A DNA stretch of 15,200 nt from an uncultured Eubacteriales bacterium (GTDB lineage: Bacteria > Bacillota > Clostridia > Oscillospirales > Butyricicoccaceae): the NCBI GenBank assembly GCA_934630445.1, contig CAKTWY010000043.1, positions 1-15,200 on the forward strand, written 5' to 3'. A model generated the notes under the pieces. It searched no databases and was not told the origin of the DNA. It worked only from the letters and a program-made list of their open reading frames with translations. A program made the position numbers and the translations under genes. The first letter of the stretch is position 1. Every line of letters begins with the position of its first letter. Of the stretch, positions 1-7,567 are shown in pieces.

Positions 1-135
1 TCGCGTGCCCGTTGGGTAAAAGTTGCGAACTAGCGCAAAATGCGCTATTTCAGGGTCAAAAAAGTCAGGCGCATGTCCAGACATTTTTGTTTATTTTATC
101 TGCGCTGCGGCGCGAAGGGCTTTTTCGACAAGCTG

Positions 136-163
136 AAGCCCCGGCCGTATGGCCGGGGCTTTT
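136..163 (+). terminator. GC-rich intrinsic terminator-like hairpin
   Basis: An 11-bp perfect stem (136-146 with 151-161) closes a GTAT loop and is followed by a short T-run on the plus strand. It most likely ends a plus-strand gene to the left of the window. It also lies just beyond the stop of the minus-strand GH28 gene and may serve that gene too, although its minus-strand U-tail is poor. Bases 1-135 hold no gene I can support; a small palindrome (31-37 with 41-47) followed by TTT is visible there. Confidence 0.6.
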
Positions 164-183
164 GACGTGCTGGAAGCAGAAGT

Positions 184-1545
184 TTAGCGCACGATGCGGC
201 AGGCGTCGAGCGATTTGTCGGCGGCTTCCGCCTGGCAGGCCTCCATGACAAGATCGGCGTTTTTTGCGTCGACTGCATAAGAATAGCAGTCCGGCGCACC
301 GACGGCCCAGTGCAGGCGGCAGTATCTGAGGGTGACCGTGCCGGCATTGCGCACATAGACGCAAGCATTTTTCTCCTCGATCAAGCCATCGTTCAGGCCG
401 GGGCGCAGGTCGTAAATGCCGCAGGGCCATTTGGACGTTTTCTCAAGGCAAATATCACAGTTTTCAAATGTGATGTTTTGAATCTTTGACGCGTCGCCGC
501 CGTAGATGAGCGCGCCGTTTTCACCATGGCAGACAATATTGGAGAACCGCAAGTTGGAAATCGTACCGGAACACGTATTCTCGTCACGGTCAAAACTCGT
601 GATCGCAATCGGTTCGGCCGAGCCCCAGAAATCAGGGCAGAAGCGCCGCGTTTCAATGATGATGTTCTGAAAAAGCGCGTTTCTGACATTGCCGTTGTCG
701 CGGATCTGCATCGTGATGCCACGGTTTGTGCCGGTGATGATACAGTCGGAGACAACGATATTTTCAAAATTGTCGATGCCTTCGGTGCCGATTTTGAAAG
801 CTCCGCTCGTGGATTTGAGCGTGCATCCGGACACAACAATATTGCGGCAGGGGCCGTATTCACGGTTGCCTTCCGTATTTTTCAGAACGATGCAATCATC
901 TGCCGCTTCGATATGGCAGCCGAGGATGCGCACATTTGTGCAATGGTCCGGATCGATCCCGTCGCTGTTGGCGACGTCGAGGTCGTTTAAGATGCGGATG
1001 TGCTCGATGAGAACGTCATTGCAGCCGGCAGGATGCAGCGTCCAGAAGGGAACGTTGCGCACGGTAAAATCGCGGAATGTGATGTGGTCGGAGTGCTCGA
1101 CATAAATGGCCGTCGGGCGCGGATAAAAATCGCCTGTGACGTAATATTCGCTGGCGCGCGACACAAAGGCGTAGCTGTTGCCATCGATCGTGCCGTCGCC
1201 GGTGATGGCACAGTTGTCGGCATCCTTGGCGTAGATGAAAGCGAAGGCGGGCTTCCCGGTCATGGGATTCCCGTTTTTCATATTTTCAGGCGTGTTCAGC
1301 AATTCGCTCGGACGGATGTAATGCTCGAGCACAGATGTCGCCTGCAGGACGCAGCCGCGCTCAAGATGAAGTTCCACGTTTGTGCGCAGCTGCAGAGAAG
1401 CGGAATAGTAGCGCTTTCCGGCAGTGAGGGTGACGCGGCCGCCGCCGCTTTCCGCACACAGGTCGATCGCCCGCTGGATGGCGGGCTGGTCATCGTGTAC
1501 GCCGTCGGCAAGTGCGCCGAGCTGATCGGGATAAAAATCGGACAT
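184..1545 (-). CDS. Glycoside hydrolase family 28 (polygalacturonase-like) protein
   Basis: A 453-residue right-handed beta-helix protein expected to hydrolyse galacturonan or rhamnogalacturonan-type pectin fragments. Residues about 11-40 (ADGVHDDQPAIQRAID, then a Gly-rich turn) are the pectate-lyase-superfamily N-terminal motif. The GH28 core is seen as NSDGID (193-198) and ADDCIVLK (215-222), giving candidate catalytic acids D195, D216 and D217. The region where classical polygalacturonases carry Gly-His-Gly reads SGAFKIGTE (about 247-255), and the usual RIK motif is not obvious, so the substrate may differ. No signal peptide is seen, suggesting cytoplasmic action on imported oligogalacturonides. 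The frame is open upstream to 1944, but the start at 1545 is chosen because GGAGG sits just upstream and homology begins there. It appears monocistronic. GH28 membership is confident; exact specificity is not. Confidence 0.88.
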   Translation of the reverse strand: MSDFYPDQLGALADGVHDDQPAIQRAIDLCAESGGGRVTLTAGKRYYSASLQLRTNVELHLERGCVLQATSVLEHYIRPSELLNTPENMKNGNPMTGKPAFAFIYAKDADNCAITGDGTIDGNSYAFVSRASEYYVTGDFYPRPTAIYVEHSDHITFRDFTVRNVPFWTLHPAGCNDVLIEHIRILNDLDVANSDGIDPDHCTNVRILGCHIEAADDCIVLKNTEGNREYGPCRNIVVSGCTLKSTSGAFKIGTEGIDNFENIVVSDCIITGTNRGITMQIRDNGNVRNALFQNIIIETRRFCPDFWGSAEPIAITSFDRDENTCSGTISNLRFSNIVCHGENGALIYGGDASKIQNITFENCDICLEKTSKWPCGIYDLRPGLNDGLIEEKNACVYVRNAGTVTLRYCRLHWAVGAPDCYSYAVDAKNADLVMEACQAEAADKSLDACRIVR

Positions 1546-1617
1546 AAAGTTGCCTCCGTTCTGATCAGCATGCGCCAGGACAGAACATACTTGCCGGCGC
1601 ATGTGTTTAATAATTTT

Positions 1618-1645
1618 ATTATAACAAAAAAAGAACCTGTATGAA
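1618..1645 (-). promoter_or_regulatory. Putative sigma-70 promoter of the GH28 gene
   Basis: On the minus strand a perfect TATAAT (-10, 1618-1623) lies 16 bp from TTCATA (-35, 1640-1645, a weak match). It sits about 75 bp upstream of the chosen GH28 start. The surrounding A+T-rich stretch is unlike the GC-rich coding DNA around it. Confidence 0.5.
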
Positions 1646-1678
1646 ACCGGCAGATTTGCAAAGTCGGCATGATTTTTG

Positions 1679-1707
1679 TTGCAGAGCGGGGCTGAGCGTG
1701 CTATACT
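1679..1707 (+). promoter_or_regulatory. Putative sigma-70 promoter for the hydrogenase-maturation leader
   Basis: TTGCAG (1679-1684) and TATACT (1702-1707) are separated by exactly 17 bp, predicting a start near 1714. It would produce a leader of about 200 nt before the first gene at 1916, containing two tandem terminators. It is divergent from the GH28 promoter. Confidence 0.5.
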
Positions 1708-1713
1708 GTTCTC

Positions 1714-1830
1714 AAATAAGACTGGTGCGCCGCTTGGATTCGTTCCGCCGGCAAACCGGAAGGGTTCAATGGTTGTTTCGTTCTGATTCGGGCAGGTGCG
1801 CCTGCCGGAGAAGGCGGGCGGTTTTTTGTG
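1714..1830 (+). ncRNA. Structured leader or small RNA upstream of the hyd operon
   Basis: Between the predicted start and the first T-run the RNA can form a CCGG-CAAA-CCGG hairpin (1748-1759) and a GGCAGG/CCTGCC hairpin (1791-1806) with a UGCG (UNCG-type) loop. The second hairpin shares 1799-1806 with the first terminator, so the two cannot form together. I do not recognise any known riboswitch or T-box core. It could be a regulatory leader or a short independent RNA ended by the terminators. Confidence 0.3.
1799..1827 (+). terminator. Leader terminator 1 (possible attenuator)
   Basis: An 8-bp stem with one G-U pair (1799-1806 with 1813-1820) has a GGAGAA loop and is followed by G and six Ts. 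Its 5' arm is also the 3' arm of the UGCG-loop hairpin at 1791-1806, so the two structures compete. Confidence 0.65.
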
Positions 1831-1836
1831 CTGTCG

Positions 1837-1869
1837 CCGCGCCTTTTCAGGGCGCGGTTTTGTTTTTTT
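1837..1869 (+). terminator. Leader terminator 2
   Basis: CCGCGCC (1837-1843) pairs with GGCGCGG (1851-1857) around a TTTTCAG loop, followed by TTTTG and seven Ts. It lies 46 bp before the first hyd gene and only 17 bp after terminator 1. Transcription of the operon must either read through both or start in the short A+T-rich stretch at 1869-1900, where I see only weak promoter matches. Confidence 0.7.
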
Positions 1870-1915
1870 ATATTTGAATATCCCTGTAAATGGGAGCAAA
1901 AAAGGAGAGAAGCGT

Positions 1916-2179
1916 ATGGAGACGCGCATCGCCCTTGTTGGCATCGTGGTGGAAAATTATGAATCGGCCGAACGCATCAACGATATCCTGCACCAAAACG
2001 GAAAGTACATCATCGGGCGTATGGGGCTGCCGTATGCCAAGCGCGGCGTCGCGGTCATCAGTGTGGTGCTCGACGCGCCGCAGGACATCATCAGCGCTTT
2101 GTCAGGTAAACTCGGAATGCTCCCGGGCGTCAGTACGAAAACGATCTACTCCAAAGTTTTTGGAGCGGAGACAGTATGA
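1916..2179 (+). CDS. TM1266-family iron-only hydrogenase system putative regulator
   Basis: An 87-residue ACT/NikR-C-like small protein. The pattern is family-typical: an N-terminal strand (RIALVGIVVEN), then a helix (ESAERINDILHQNGKYIIGR), then the GLPYAKRGVAVISVVLD core and a final GMLPGVSTKTIYSK. There is no DNA-binding domain. Members of this family (named after Thermotoga TM1266) recur at the head of hydE/hydG/hydF operons and are presumed to be regulatory or ligand-sensing; their biochemical role is not settled. The start at 1916 is chosen over upstream in-frame codons because AAAGGAGAG lies 7-8 bases before it. Its stop overlaps the hydE start in an ATGA, indicating translational coupling. 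Confidence 0.88.
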   Translation: METRIALVGIVVENYESAERINDILHQNGKYIIGRMGLPYAKRGVAVISVVLDAPQDIISALSGKLGMLPGVSTKTIYSKVFGAETV

Positions 2180-3228
2180 GGGCGCTGATTGACTGCCTCG
2201 AGCGCGAGCATACGCTGACGGAAGATGAATTTACGCGCCTGATCGAAAACCGGACGCCGGAGCTTGACGAATACCTCTTTTCCCGCGCGGGGGCGGTGCG
2301 AAAGAGCGTTTATGGCGACGAGGTGTATATCCGCGGCCTTATCGAGTTTACGAACTATTGCCGCAACGACTGCCTTTACTGCGGCATCCGCCGGTCGAAC
2401 GGCAATGCTGAGCGCTACCGCCTGACGCGGGAGGAGATCCTTGCCTGCTGTGAGCAGGGGTATGCCCTTGGCTTCCGCACGTTCGTGCTGCAGGGCGGGG
2501 AGGACGCGGGCTTCTCCGACGGGGAGGTCGCGCGCGTGGTGAACGACATCAAAACGCGATACCCTGACTGCGCGGTGACGCTTTCCATCGGCGAGCGGCC
2601 GGAGGCGGTATACCGCATGTGGTTCGGCGCCGGGGCGGACCGATACCTTTTGCGCCACGAGACGGCAGACTGCGCGCACTATGCGCGCCTGCATCCGCCG
2701 GAACTTTCGGCATCGTCGCGGCAGCGCTGCCTCTATTCGCTCAGGGAGATCGGCTACCAGGTGGGAACGGGCTTTATGGTGGGTTCCCCCTATCAGACGG
2801 CGCGGAATCTTGCGCAGGACATGTGCTTTATCCATAAGCTCCAGCCGCATATGGTGGGAATAGGCCCTTTTGTACCGCATCACGATACGCCGTTTGCATC
2901 CTGCCCGGCCGGAACGGCAGATCTCACGCTGTTCATGCTCGGCCTGCTGCGGCTGATGCTGCCGGGCGCGCTGCTGCCCGCCACGACGGCACTCGGAACG
3001 ATAGAAACAGACGGGCGCGAGCGCGGCATGCGCGCCGGGGCGAACGTCGTGATGCCGAACCTGTCGCCGCTCGCGGTCAGGAAAAAGTATATGCTCTATG
3101 ACAACAAGATCAGCACCGGCGACGAGGCGGCGGAAAGTGTGCGGCACCTGACGCAGAGCATGGCGCGCGCGGGCTTCCGTGTGGTGGTGTCGCGCGGCGA
3201 CAGCAGGATCGGCTGCATGCGGGCATAG
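2176..3228 (+). CDS. hydE: [FeFe]-hydrogenase maturation radical SAM enzyme HydE
   Basis: A 350-residue radical SAM TIM-barrel protein. The CX3CX2C motif CRNDCLYC supplies C62, C66 and C69 for the SAM-binding [4Fe-4S] cluster. It is followed by family-typical GIRRSN and LQGGED (SAM-binding region), GTGFMVGSPYQT, and GPFVPHHDTPF. HydE acts after HydG on the iron-CO-CN-cysteine intermediate while building the diiron subcluster of the H-cluster. The length is that of the family. The C-terminal half has no second Cys triad like the accessory cluster reported in Thermotoga HydE, a cluster that is not conserved. The start overlaps the preceding stop (ATGA). An 87-bp gap with no clear terminator separates it from hydG, so the genes are presumably co-transcribed. 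Confidence 0.95.
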   Translation: MRALIDCLEREHTLTEDEFTRLIENRTPELDEYLFSRAGAVRKSVYGDEVYIRGLIEFTNYCRNDCLYCGIRRSNGNAERYRLTREEILACCEQGYALGFRTFVLQGGEDAGFSDGEVARVVNDIKTRYPDCAVTLSIGERPEAVYRMWFGAGADRYLLRHETADCAHYARLHPPELSASSRQRCLYSLREIGYQVGTGFMVGSPYQTARNLAQDMCFIHKLQPHMVGIGPFVPHHDTPFASCPAGTADLTLFMLGLLRLMLPGALLPATTALGTIETDGRERGMRAGANVVMPNLSPLAVRKKYMLYDNKISTGDEAAESVRHLTQSMARAGFRVVVSRGDSRIGCMRA

Positions 3229-3315
3229 CCCGCTTTTACATAAACAGTTCCATATTCGCAGTAAAAAACAGCTTTGACGGGGAAGGTTCGCCTGACCCGG
3301 GAAAGGAAGAAAAAC

Positions 3316-4734
3316 ATGTATAACCCGAAATCCCTTAAAGCGGAAGAATTTATCGACGACGCCGAGATCCAGGAGACGCTTGCCTATGCGTGGGAGAACC
3401 GCCATAACGCCGCGCTCATCGACGAGATATTGGAGCGCGCGCGTGCACGCAAGGGACTTACGCACAGAGACGCGATGGTCCTGCTCGACTGCGACATCGA
3501 GGAGAAAAACCAGGAGATTTACAAGCTTGCCGAGCAGATCAAAAAGGATTTTTACGGCAATCGCATCGTCATGTTCGCGCCGCTGTATTTGTCGAACTAT
3601 TGCATCAACGGCTGTGTCTACTGTCCGTATCATTTGAAAAACAAGCATATCGCGCGCAAAAAACTCACGCAGGACGAGATCCGCGCGGAGGTGATCGCCC
3701 TGCAGGACATGGGGCATAAGCGCCTTGCGCTCGAGACGGGCGAGGATCCGGTGATGAACCCGATCGAATATGTGCTCGAGAGCATCAACACCATTTACAG
3801 CATCAAGCATAAAAACGGCGCGATCCGCCGTGTGAACGTGAATATCGCGGCCACCACGGTCGAAAATTACCGCAAGCTGAAGGACGCGGGCATCGGCACG
3901 TATATTTTGTTCCAGGAGACATACCACAAAAAGAGCTATGAGACGCTACACCCGACAGGACCGAAGCACGATTACGCCTATCACACCGAGGCGATGGACC
4001 GCGCGATGCAGGGCGGCATCGACGATGTGGGTCTGGGCGTGCTGTTCGGCCTGGAGCTTTACCGGTACGAGTTCGCGGGCCTTTTGATGCATGCAGAGCA
4101 TCTGGAGGCAGTGCACGGCGTGGGGCCGCACACTATCAGTGTGCCGCGCATCCGGCATGCGGACGATATCGACGCGTCTGCCTTTGACAACGGCATCGAC
4201 GACGACGTCTTCGCGAAGATCGTCGCCTGCATCCGCATTGCGGTGCCGTATACGGGCATGATCGTTTCGACCAGGGAGAGCAAAAAGTGCCGCGAGCGCG
4301 TGCTGCATCTGGGCATCTCACAGATCAGCGGCGGGTCGAGAACGAGCGTGGGCGGCTACGCGGTTCCTGAGCCGGAGGACGACAAATCTGAGCAGTTCGA
4401 CGTGATCGACACGCGAACGCTCGACGAGGTGGTGCGCTGGCTGATGGAGATGGGGTATATTCCAAGCTTCTGCACGGCGTGCTATCGCGAGGGGCGCACG
4501 GGCGACCGGTTTATGAGCCTTTGCAAGAGCGGACAGATCCAGAACTGCTGCCATCCGAACGCGCTGATGACGCTCAAGGAGTATCTCGAGGACTATGCCG
4601 CGCCGGAGACGCGGCGCATCGGCGACGCCCTGATCTTAAAAGAGCTTGCCAATGTGCCTAAGGAGCAGGTGCGCGAAATTGTGCGTGAGCGGCTTTCCAA
4701 GATCGCGGCCGGCGAGCGCGACTTCCGTTTTTAA
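3316..4734 (+). CDS. hydG: [FeFe]-hydrogenase maturation radical SAM tyrosine lyase HydG
   Basis: A 472-residue tyrosine lyase that splits L-tyrosine to p-cresol, CO and CN-, giving Fe(CO)(CN) units for the H-cluster. The N-terminal radical SAM motif CINGCVYC gives C96, C100 and C103. The C-terminal auxiliary cluster motif CX2CX22C is complete: C386, C389 and C412 (next to C411). This is the feature separating HydG from the thiamine enzyme ThiH. The start at 3316 is preferred to an in-frame ATG at 3274 because GGAAGGAAGA precedes it and homology begins at MYNPKS. HydF follows after 10 bp. All recognised catalytic ligands are present, so it should be active. Confidence 0.96.
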   Translation: MYNPKSLKAEEFIDDAEIQETLAYAWENRHNAALIDEILERARARKGLTHRDAMVLLDCDIEEKNQEIYKLAEQIKKDFYGNRIVMFAPLYLSNYCINGCVYCPYHLKNKHIARKKLTQDEIRAEVIALQDMGHKRLALETGEDPVMNPIEYVLESINTIYSIKHKNGAIRRVNVNIAATTVENYRKLKDAGIGTYILFQETYHKKSYETLHPTGPKHDYAYHTEAMDRAMQGGIDDVGLGVLFGLELYRYEFAGLLMHAEHLEAVHGVGPHTISVPRIRHADDIDASAFDNGIDDDVFAKIVACIRIAVPYTGMIVSTRESKKCRERVLHLGISQISGGSRTSVGGYAVPEPEDDKSEQFDVIDTRTLDEVVRWLMEMGYIPSFCTACYREGRTGDRFMSLCKSGQIQNCCHPNALMTLKEYLEDYAAPETRRIGDALILKELANVPKEQVREIVRERLSKIAAGERDFRF

Positions 4735-4744
4735 GGAGGAACAT

Positions 4745-5950
4745 ATGAGCCTGAACAGCACCCCCGCGGCGGAGCGTGTGCATATCGGCATTTTCGGCAG
4801 GCGCAACGCGGGAAAATCAAGTGTAATCAATGCCATCACCGGGCAGGATCTTGCCATCGTATCCGAAATCAAAGGAACAACGACGGACCCTGTATCGAAG
4901 GCAATGGAGCTTTTGCCCCTGGGCCCTGTGGTCGTGATCGACACGCCGGGCATCGACGACGAGGGGGAGCTTGGTGCGCTGCGTGTGCGCAAAAGCCTGC
5001 AGGTCCTGAACAAGACCGACATCGCCCTGCTTGTGGCGGACGCCCGGCTCGGCCTCGGCGAGGAGGAGCGGGAGATCGTCAAGCGCTTTGAGGAAAAGAA
5101 GATTCCTTATCTGATCGCGATGAACAAGTCGGATCTCGTTCCGGCGGAAAAACGCACGAATGCGAACGGCGTCATCTGGGTGAGCGCGAAAACCGGAGAG
5201 AATATCCATGCGCTGCGCGAGCGCATCGCGGCGAAGGCGCCTGTGGACGAGCCGCAGACGCCGATCATCGCGGATCTGCTCGCACCGGGCGATTTTGTGG
5301 TGCTGGTGGTACCCATCGATAAGGCCGCGCCGAAAGGCAGGTTGATTCTTCCGCAGCAGCAGACGATCCGCGACGCGCTCGAAGCGGGGGCGACGGCGGT
5401 TGTGGTAAGAGAGTATGAGCTGGCGGCGACGCTTGCGGCGCTGGGGAAAAAGCCGCGCATCGTTGTGACCGACAGTCAGGCGTTCGCCCAGGTGTCGGCC
5501 GATACGCCGCGTGAGGTCGCGCTTACGTCTTTTTCGATCCTCTTCGCGCGGCATAAGGGGATTTTGCAGGACGCGGTCGCAGGCGTGCGCGCGCTCGACG
5601 ATCTGGCAGATCATGCGCATATCCTCATTTCTGAAGGCTGCACCCACCACCGGCAATGCGACGATATCGGCACGGTAAAGCTGCCGCGCTGGATCGCGCA
5701 GTATACGGGAAAAACGTTTGATTTTCACTTTACAAGCGGAACGGAGTTTCCGGACGATCTGTCGGAATACGGCCTGGTCGTGCACTGCGGCGGCTGTATG
5801 CTGAGTGAGCGCGAGGTCAAATACCGCATGCAGTGCGCGCGCGACCAGAATGTGCCGATGACGAACTACGGCATCCTGATCGCCTATATGCAAGGGATCC
5901 TGCAGCGCAGCGTCGCGCCGCTGCCTGAGATCGCAATGCTGCTGGAGTAG
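4745..5950 (+). CDS. hydF: [FeFe]-hydrogenase maturation GTPase/scaffold HydF
   Basis: A 401-residue scaffold that carries the assembled diiron subcluster to apo-hydrogenase. The N-terminal TrmE/Era-like GTPase domain shows GRRNAGKSS (P-loop, residues 18-26), GTTTDP (switch I), DTPGIDD (66-72), NKSD (127-130) and SAKTGE (147-152). A dimerisation domain follows. The C-terminal cluster domain has CTH (C299, H301) and CGGC (C348, C351), 46 residues apart, matching the family's CxHx(46-53)CxxC iron-sulfur site. An AAGGAGG ribosome site lies directly before the 4745 start and overlaps the end of hydG. A strong terminator ends the operon after it. Confidence 0.95.
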   Translation: MSLNSTPAAERVHIGIFGRRNAGKSSVINAITGQDLAIVSEIKGTTTDPVSKAMELLPLGPVVVIDTPGIDDEGELGALRVRKSLQVLNKTDIALLVADARLGLGEEEREIVKRFEEKKIPYLIAMNKSDLVPAEKRTNANGVIWVSAKTGENIHALRERIAAKAPVDEPQTPIIADLLAPGDFVVLVVPIDKAAPKGRLILPQQQTIRDALEAGATAVVVREYELAATLAALGKKPRIVVTDSQAFAQVSADTPREVALTSFSILFARHKGILQDAVAGVRALDDLADHAHILISEGCTHHRQCDDIGTVKLPRWIAQYTGKTFDFHFTSGTEFPDDLSEYGLVVHCGGCMLSEREVKYRMQCARDQNVPMTNYGILIAYMQGILQRSVAPLPEIAMLLE

Positions 5951-5981
5951 CGGCTGAGATACTGCCGGCTTGCCGGTGAAT

Positions 5982-6016
5982 GCCGCGCCGCCTTTTTGTG
6001 CGGCGCGGCTCTTTTT
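5982..6016 (+). terminator. Intrinsic terminator of the hyd maturation operon
   Basis: A 10-bp all-GC stem (5982-5991 with 6000-6009) has a CTTTTTGT loop and a TCTTTTTT tail. It lies 32 bp after the hydF stop. Confidence 0.9.
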
Positions 6017-6107
6017 TGCGTTTATCGCCGGATTCTACGATCCATAGGGTGCATTGCGCAGCATTTTCCTGTATGATAATGTGTGATAGGAGAAGGAGGC
6101 GGAGCAA

Positions 6108-6962
6108 ATGGATATTAATAAAACAGGAGCATTCATTGCCGCGCTGCGCAAAGAGCGGGGATATACCCAGAAGGAACTGGCGGATCGGCTCGCGGTGACG
6201 GACAAGGCGGTCTCGCGCTGGGAAACGGGAAAAGGGCTGCCGGATACGGCGCTGTTGTCTCCGCTGGCGTCGGCGCTCGGCGTGACAGTCGGTGAGCTGC
6301 TGGCGGGCGAGCGCATTGCGCGGGAGGAGCGGAGCGAAAAAACGGACGAAGTCATACTCGACGCTCTGCGCTATGCACGCGCACGCATATCCGCCATGCT
6401 TTGCACTGCAGTGCTGGCAGTGGGCATCGCACTGCTCCTGTCACCGCTGTGGCTGGCTGCAGCTGGCATCTGCGCGTACAGCGTTTTAGGCCTTGTGCTG
6501 ATTGTGACGGCACTGCTTCGAAAGCTGCTGGAACGAAAACGCGCCTCCGACGCGGTGCTGCGCCTGGCATCCTGTGCATGCGCGCTTGGCGGCGCGGCGG
6601 CAGCGCTGGTACTGGAAATCCTTCCATACGGGGCGGTGCTTGTCTTTGCGTCAGGACCGGGGGAGACGCTGCGCCGGACATTTTCCTACTTCAGCCTGAC
6701 GCCGCTCGGATATGCCAACTGCTTCCCGCTTGCGGCGGGCGTTCTGACTGTGGCGGCGGTTGGATTGTGTGCAGCGGCAATGATCGCAGGGCGGCGCGCA
6801 CGGCGGCTTCAAAACGCGGCTTTTGGCGTGACAACAGCGGCGTTTCTTTTGTCTGTCATGCCGTTTGCGGTCTTTGGGGCTGCTTTTATGTCCGATGTCA
6901 GTTGGTCGGTCTCGGCGCTTCTCCTCTTTTCCGGTGCGCTTCAGGCAGCCGCGAACAGGTAA
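6108..6962 (+). CDS. XRE-family HTH regulator fused to a multi-pass membrane domain
   Basis: A 284-residue protein. Residues about 7-65 form a Cro/CI-type helix-turn-helix (LRKERGYTQKELADRLAV, then TDKAVSRWETGKGLPD). After a charged linker (67-90) there are about six hydrophobic segments: 94-112, 115-137, 150-180, 204-228, 239-261 and 266-281. This architecture, a cytoplasmic HTH tethered to a membrane domain, is common in Firmicutes; the ligand and target genes are unknown. AGAAGGAGG gives a strong ribosome site. A TATGATAAT sequence at 6072-6080 may be the -10, but no well-spaced -35 is evident. It stands alone between two terminators. Confidence 0.85.
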   Translation: MDINKTGAFIAALRKERGYTQKELADRLAVTDKAVSRWETGKGLPDTALLSPLASALGVTVGELLAGERIAREERSEKTDEVILDALRYARARISAMLCTAVLAVGIALLLSPLWLAAAGICAYSVLGLVLIVTALLRKLLERKRASDAVLRLASCACALGGAAAALVLEILPYGAVLVFASGPGETLRRTFSYFSLTPLGYANCFPLAAGVLTVAAVGLCAAAMIAGRRARRLQNAAFGVTTAAFLLSVMPFAVFGAAFMSDVSWSVSALLLFSGALQAAANR

Positions 6963-6976
6963 ACATGGATCAAATA

Positions 6977-7016
6977 CGCCCTGCGGCACGGGAATCTGTG
7001 CTGCAGGGCGTGCTTT
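6977..7016. terminator. Terminator between convergent genes
   Basis: A 13-bp stem with one G-U pair (6977-6989 with 6998-7010) has a GGGAATCT loop and a TGCTTTT tail on the plus strand. It sits between the XRE-membrane gene and the convergent GNAT gene. The minus-strand tail is weaker (TATTTG). Confidence 0.75.
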
Positions 7017-7022
7017 TGTGCA

Positions 7023-7547
7023 TTATTCAAGGCAGATCCAGTAGCGCTGGGTGAGGCGGCCTTCTTCCGGCACTTCGTTTTCCAGCTTTCCACCCGCGTG
7101 CAGAATCGTTTTGCGCGATGCAATATTTTCGCTGTCGCAGGTGATCAGCACACGCTTGAGCGAATAGGAGGCGCACTGCTCGAGCGCCAGACGGAGCATT
7201 TGCCCCGCATAGCCCTGTCGCCGCTCGGAGGGGCGCACGCTGTAGCCGATGTGTCCGCCGAAGCGAAGCAGATATTCGTTCAGACGGTGGCGGATGTCGA
7301 TCATCCCGACCAGGCGGCCGTCTGACCTGCGCATGGCGAGAAACGTGGAGGCGTCGACCATTCCGGCGCGCACAGTTTCTGGCCGCGCGTTATCGTGCAG
7401 CGCCGAGAGCCAGGCTTCGTAGCTTTCGGCGCTGGCAAGGCCGGCTGTTCCATCCATGCTGTCGCCGCTTTGCTCAAACTCCGCCCGGTATTGCAGGACG
7501 GCCTCTCTGTGTTCGGGCGTGGGAGATACAAGATATAAAGGCTGCAT
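7023..7547 (-). CDS. GNAT-family N-acetyltransferase
   Basis: A 174-residue acyl-CoA-dependent acetyltransferase. Motif A is visible: a strand ending in HIGYSVRPSERRQGYAGQML (99-118), whose RRQGYA (109-114) is the acetyl-CoA pyrophosphate loop, followed by the LALEQC helix. Next come KRVLITCDSENIASRKTILHAGG (131-153), the usual C-terminal Asn-Ile-Ala-Ser region, and a final strand. The substrate cannot be told from sequence. TGGAGGT precedes the start. It begins only 20 bp after the RlmJ-like gene on the same strand, so the two are very likely co-transcribed, making ribosome-related acetylation or resistance a possibility (inference only). Confidence 0.88.
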   Translation of the reverse strand: MQPLYLVSPTPEHREAVLQYRAEFEQSGDSMDGTAGLASAESYEAWLSALHDNARPETVRAGMVDASTFLAMRRSDGRLVGMIDIRHRLNEYLLRFGGHIGYSVRPSERRQGYAGQMLRLALEQCASYSLKRVLITCDSENIASRKTILHAGGKLENEVPEEGRLTQRYWICLE

Positions 7548-7567
7548 ACGGATACCTCCAGTTTGTT

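Noticed and set aside
1000..1644. Plus-strand open frame opposite the GH28 gene (214 codons)
   Set aside because: Shadow of the GH28 coding sequence; no ribosome site and no domain.
1747..1759. GCCGGCAAACCGG shared by the hyd leader (1747-1759) and the GGDEF upstream region (13230-13242), perhaps a common regulatory element
   Set aside because: The second copy lies within a reading frame and the surrounding sequences do not resemble each other; a GC-rich 13-mer could recur by chance or from simple hairpin composition.
2146..3927. Long minus-strand open frame (593 codons) opposite hydE and hydG
   Set aside because: It is the antisense shadow of two clearly identified genes in high-GC DNA; it spans an operon gap and has low-complexity Arg/His-rich composition with no ribosome site or domain.
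4817..5893. Minus-strand open frame opposite hydF (358 codons)
   Set aside because: Antisense to a confidently identified GTPase; Arg/His-rich and without recognisable motifs.
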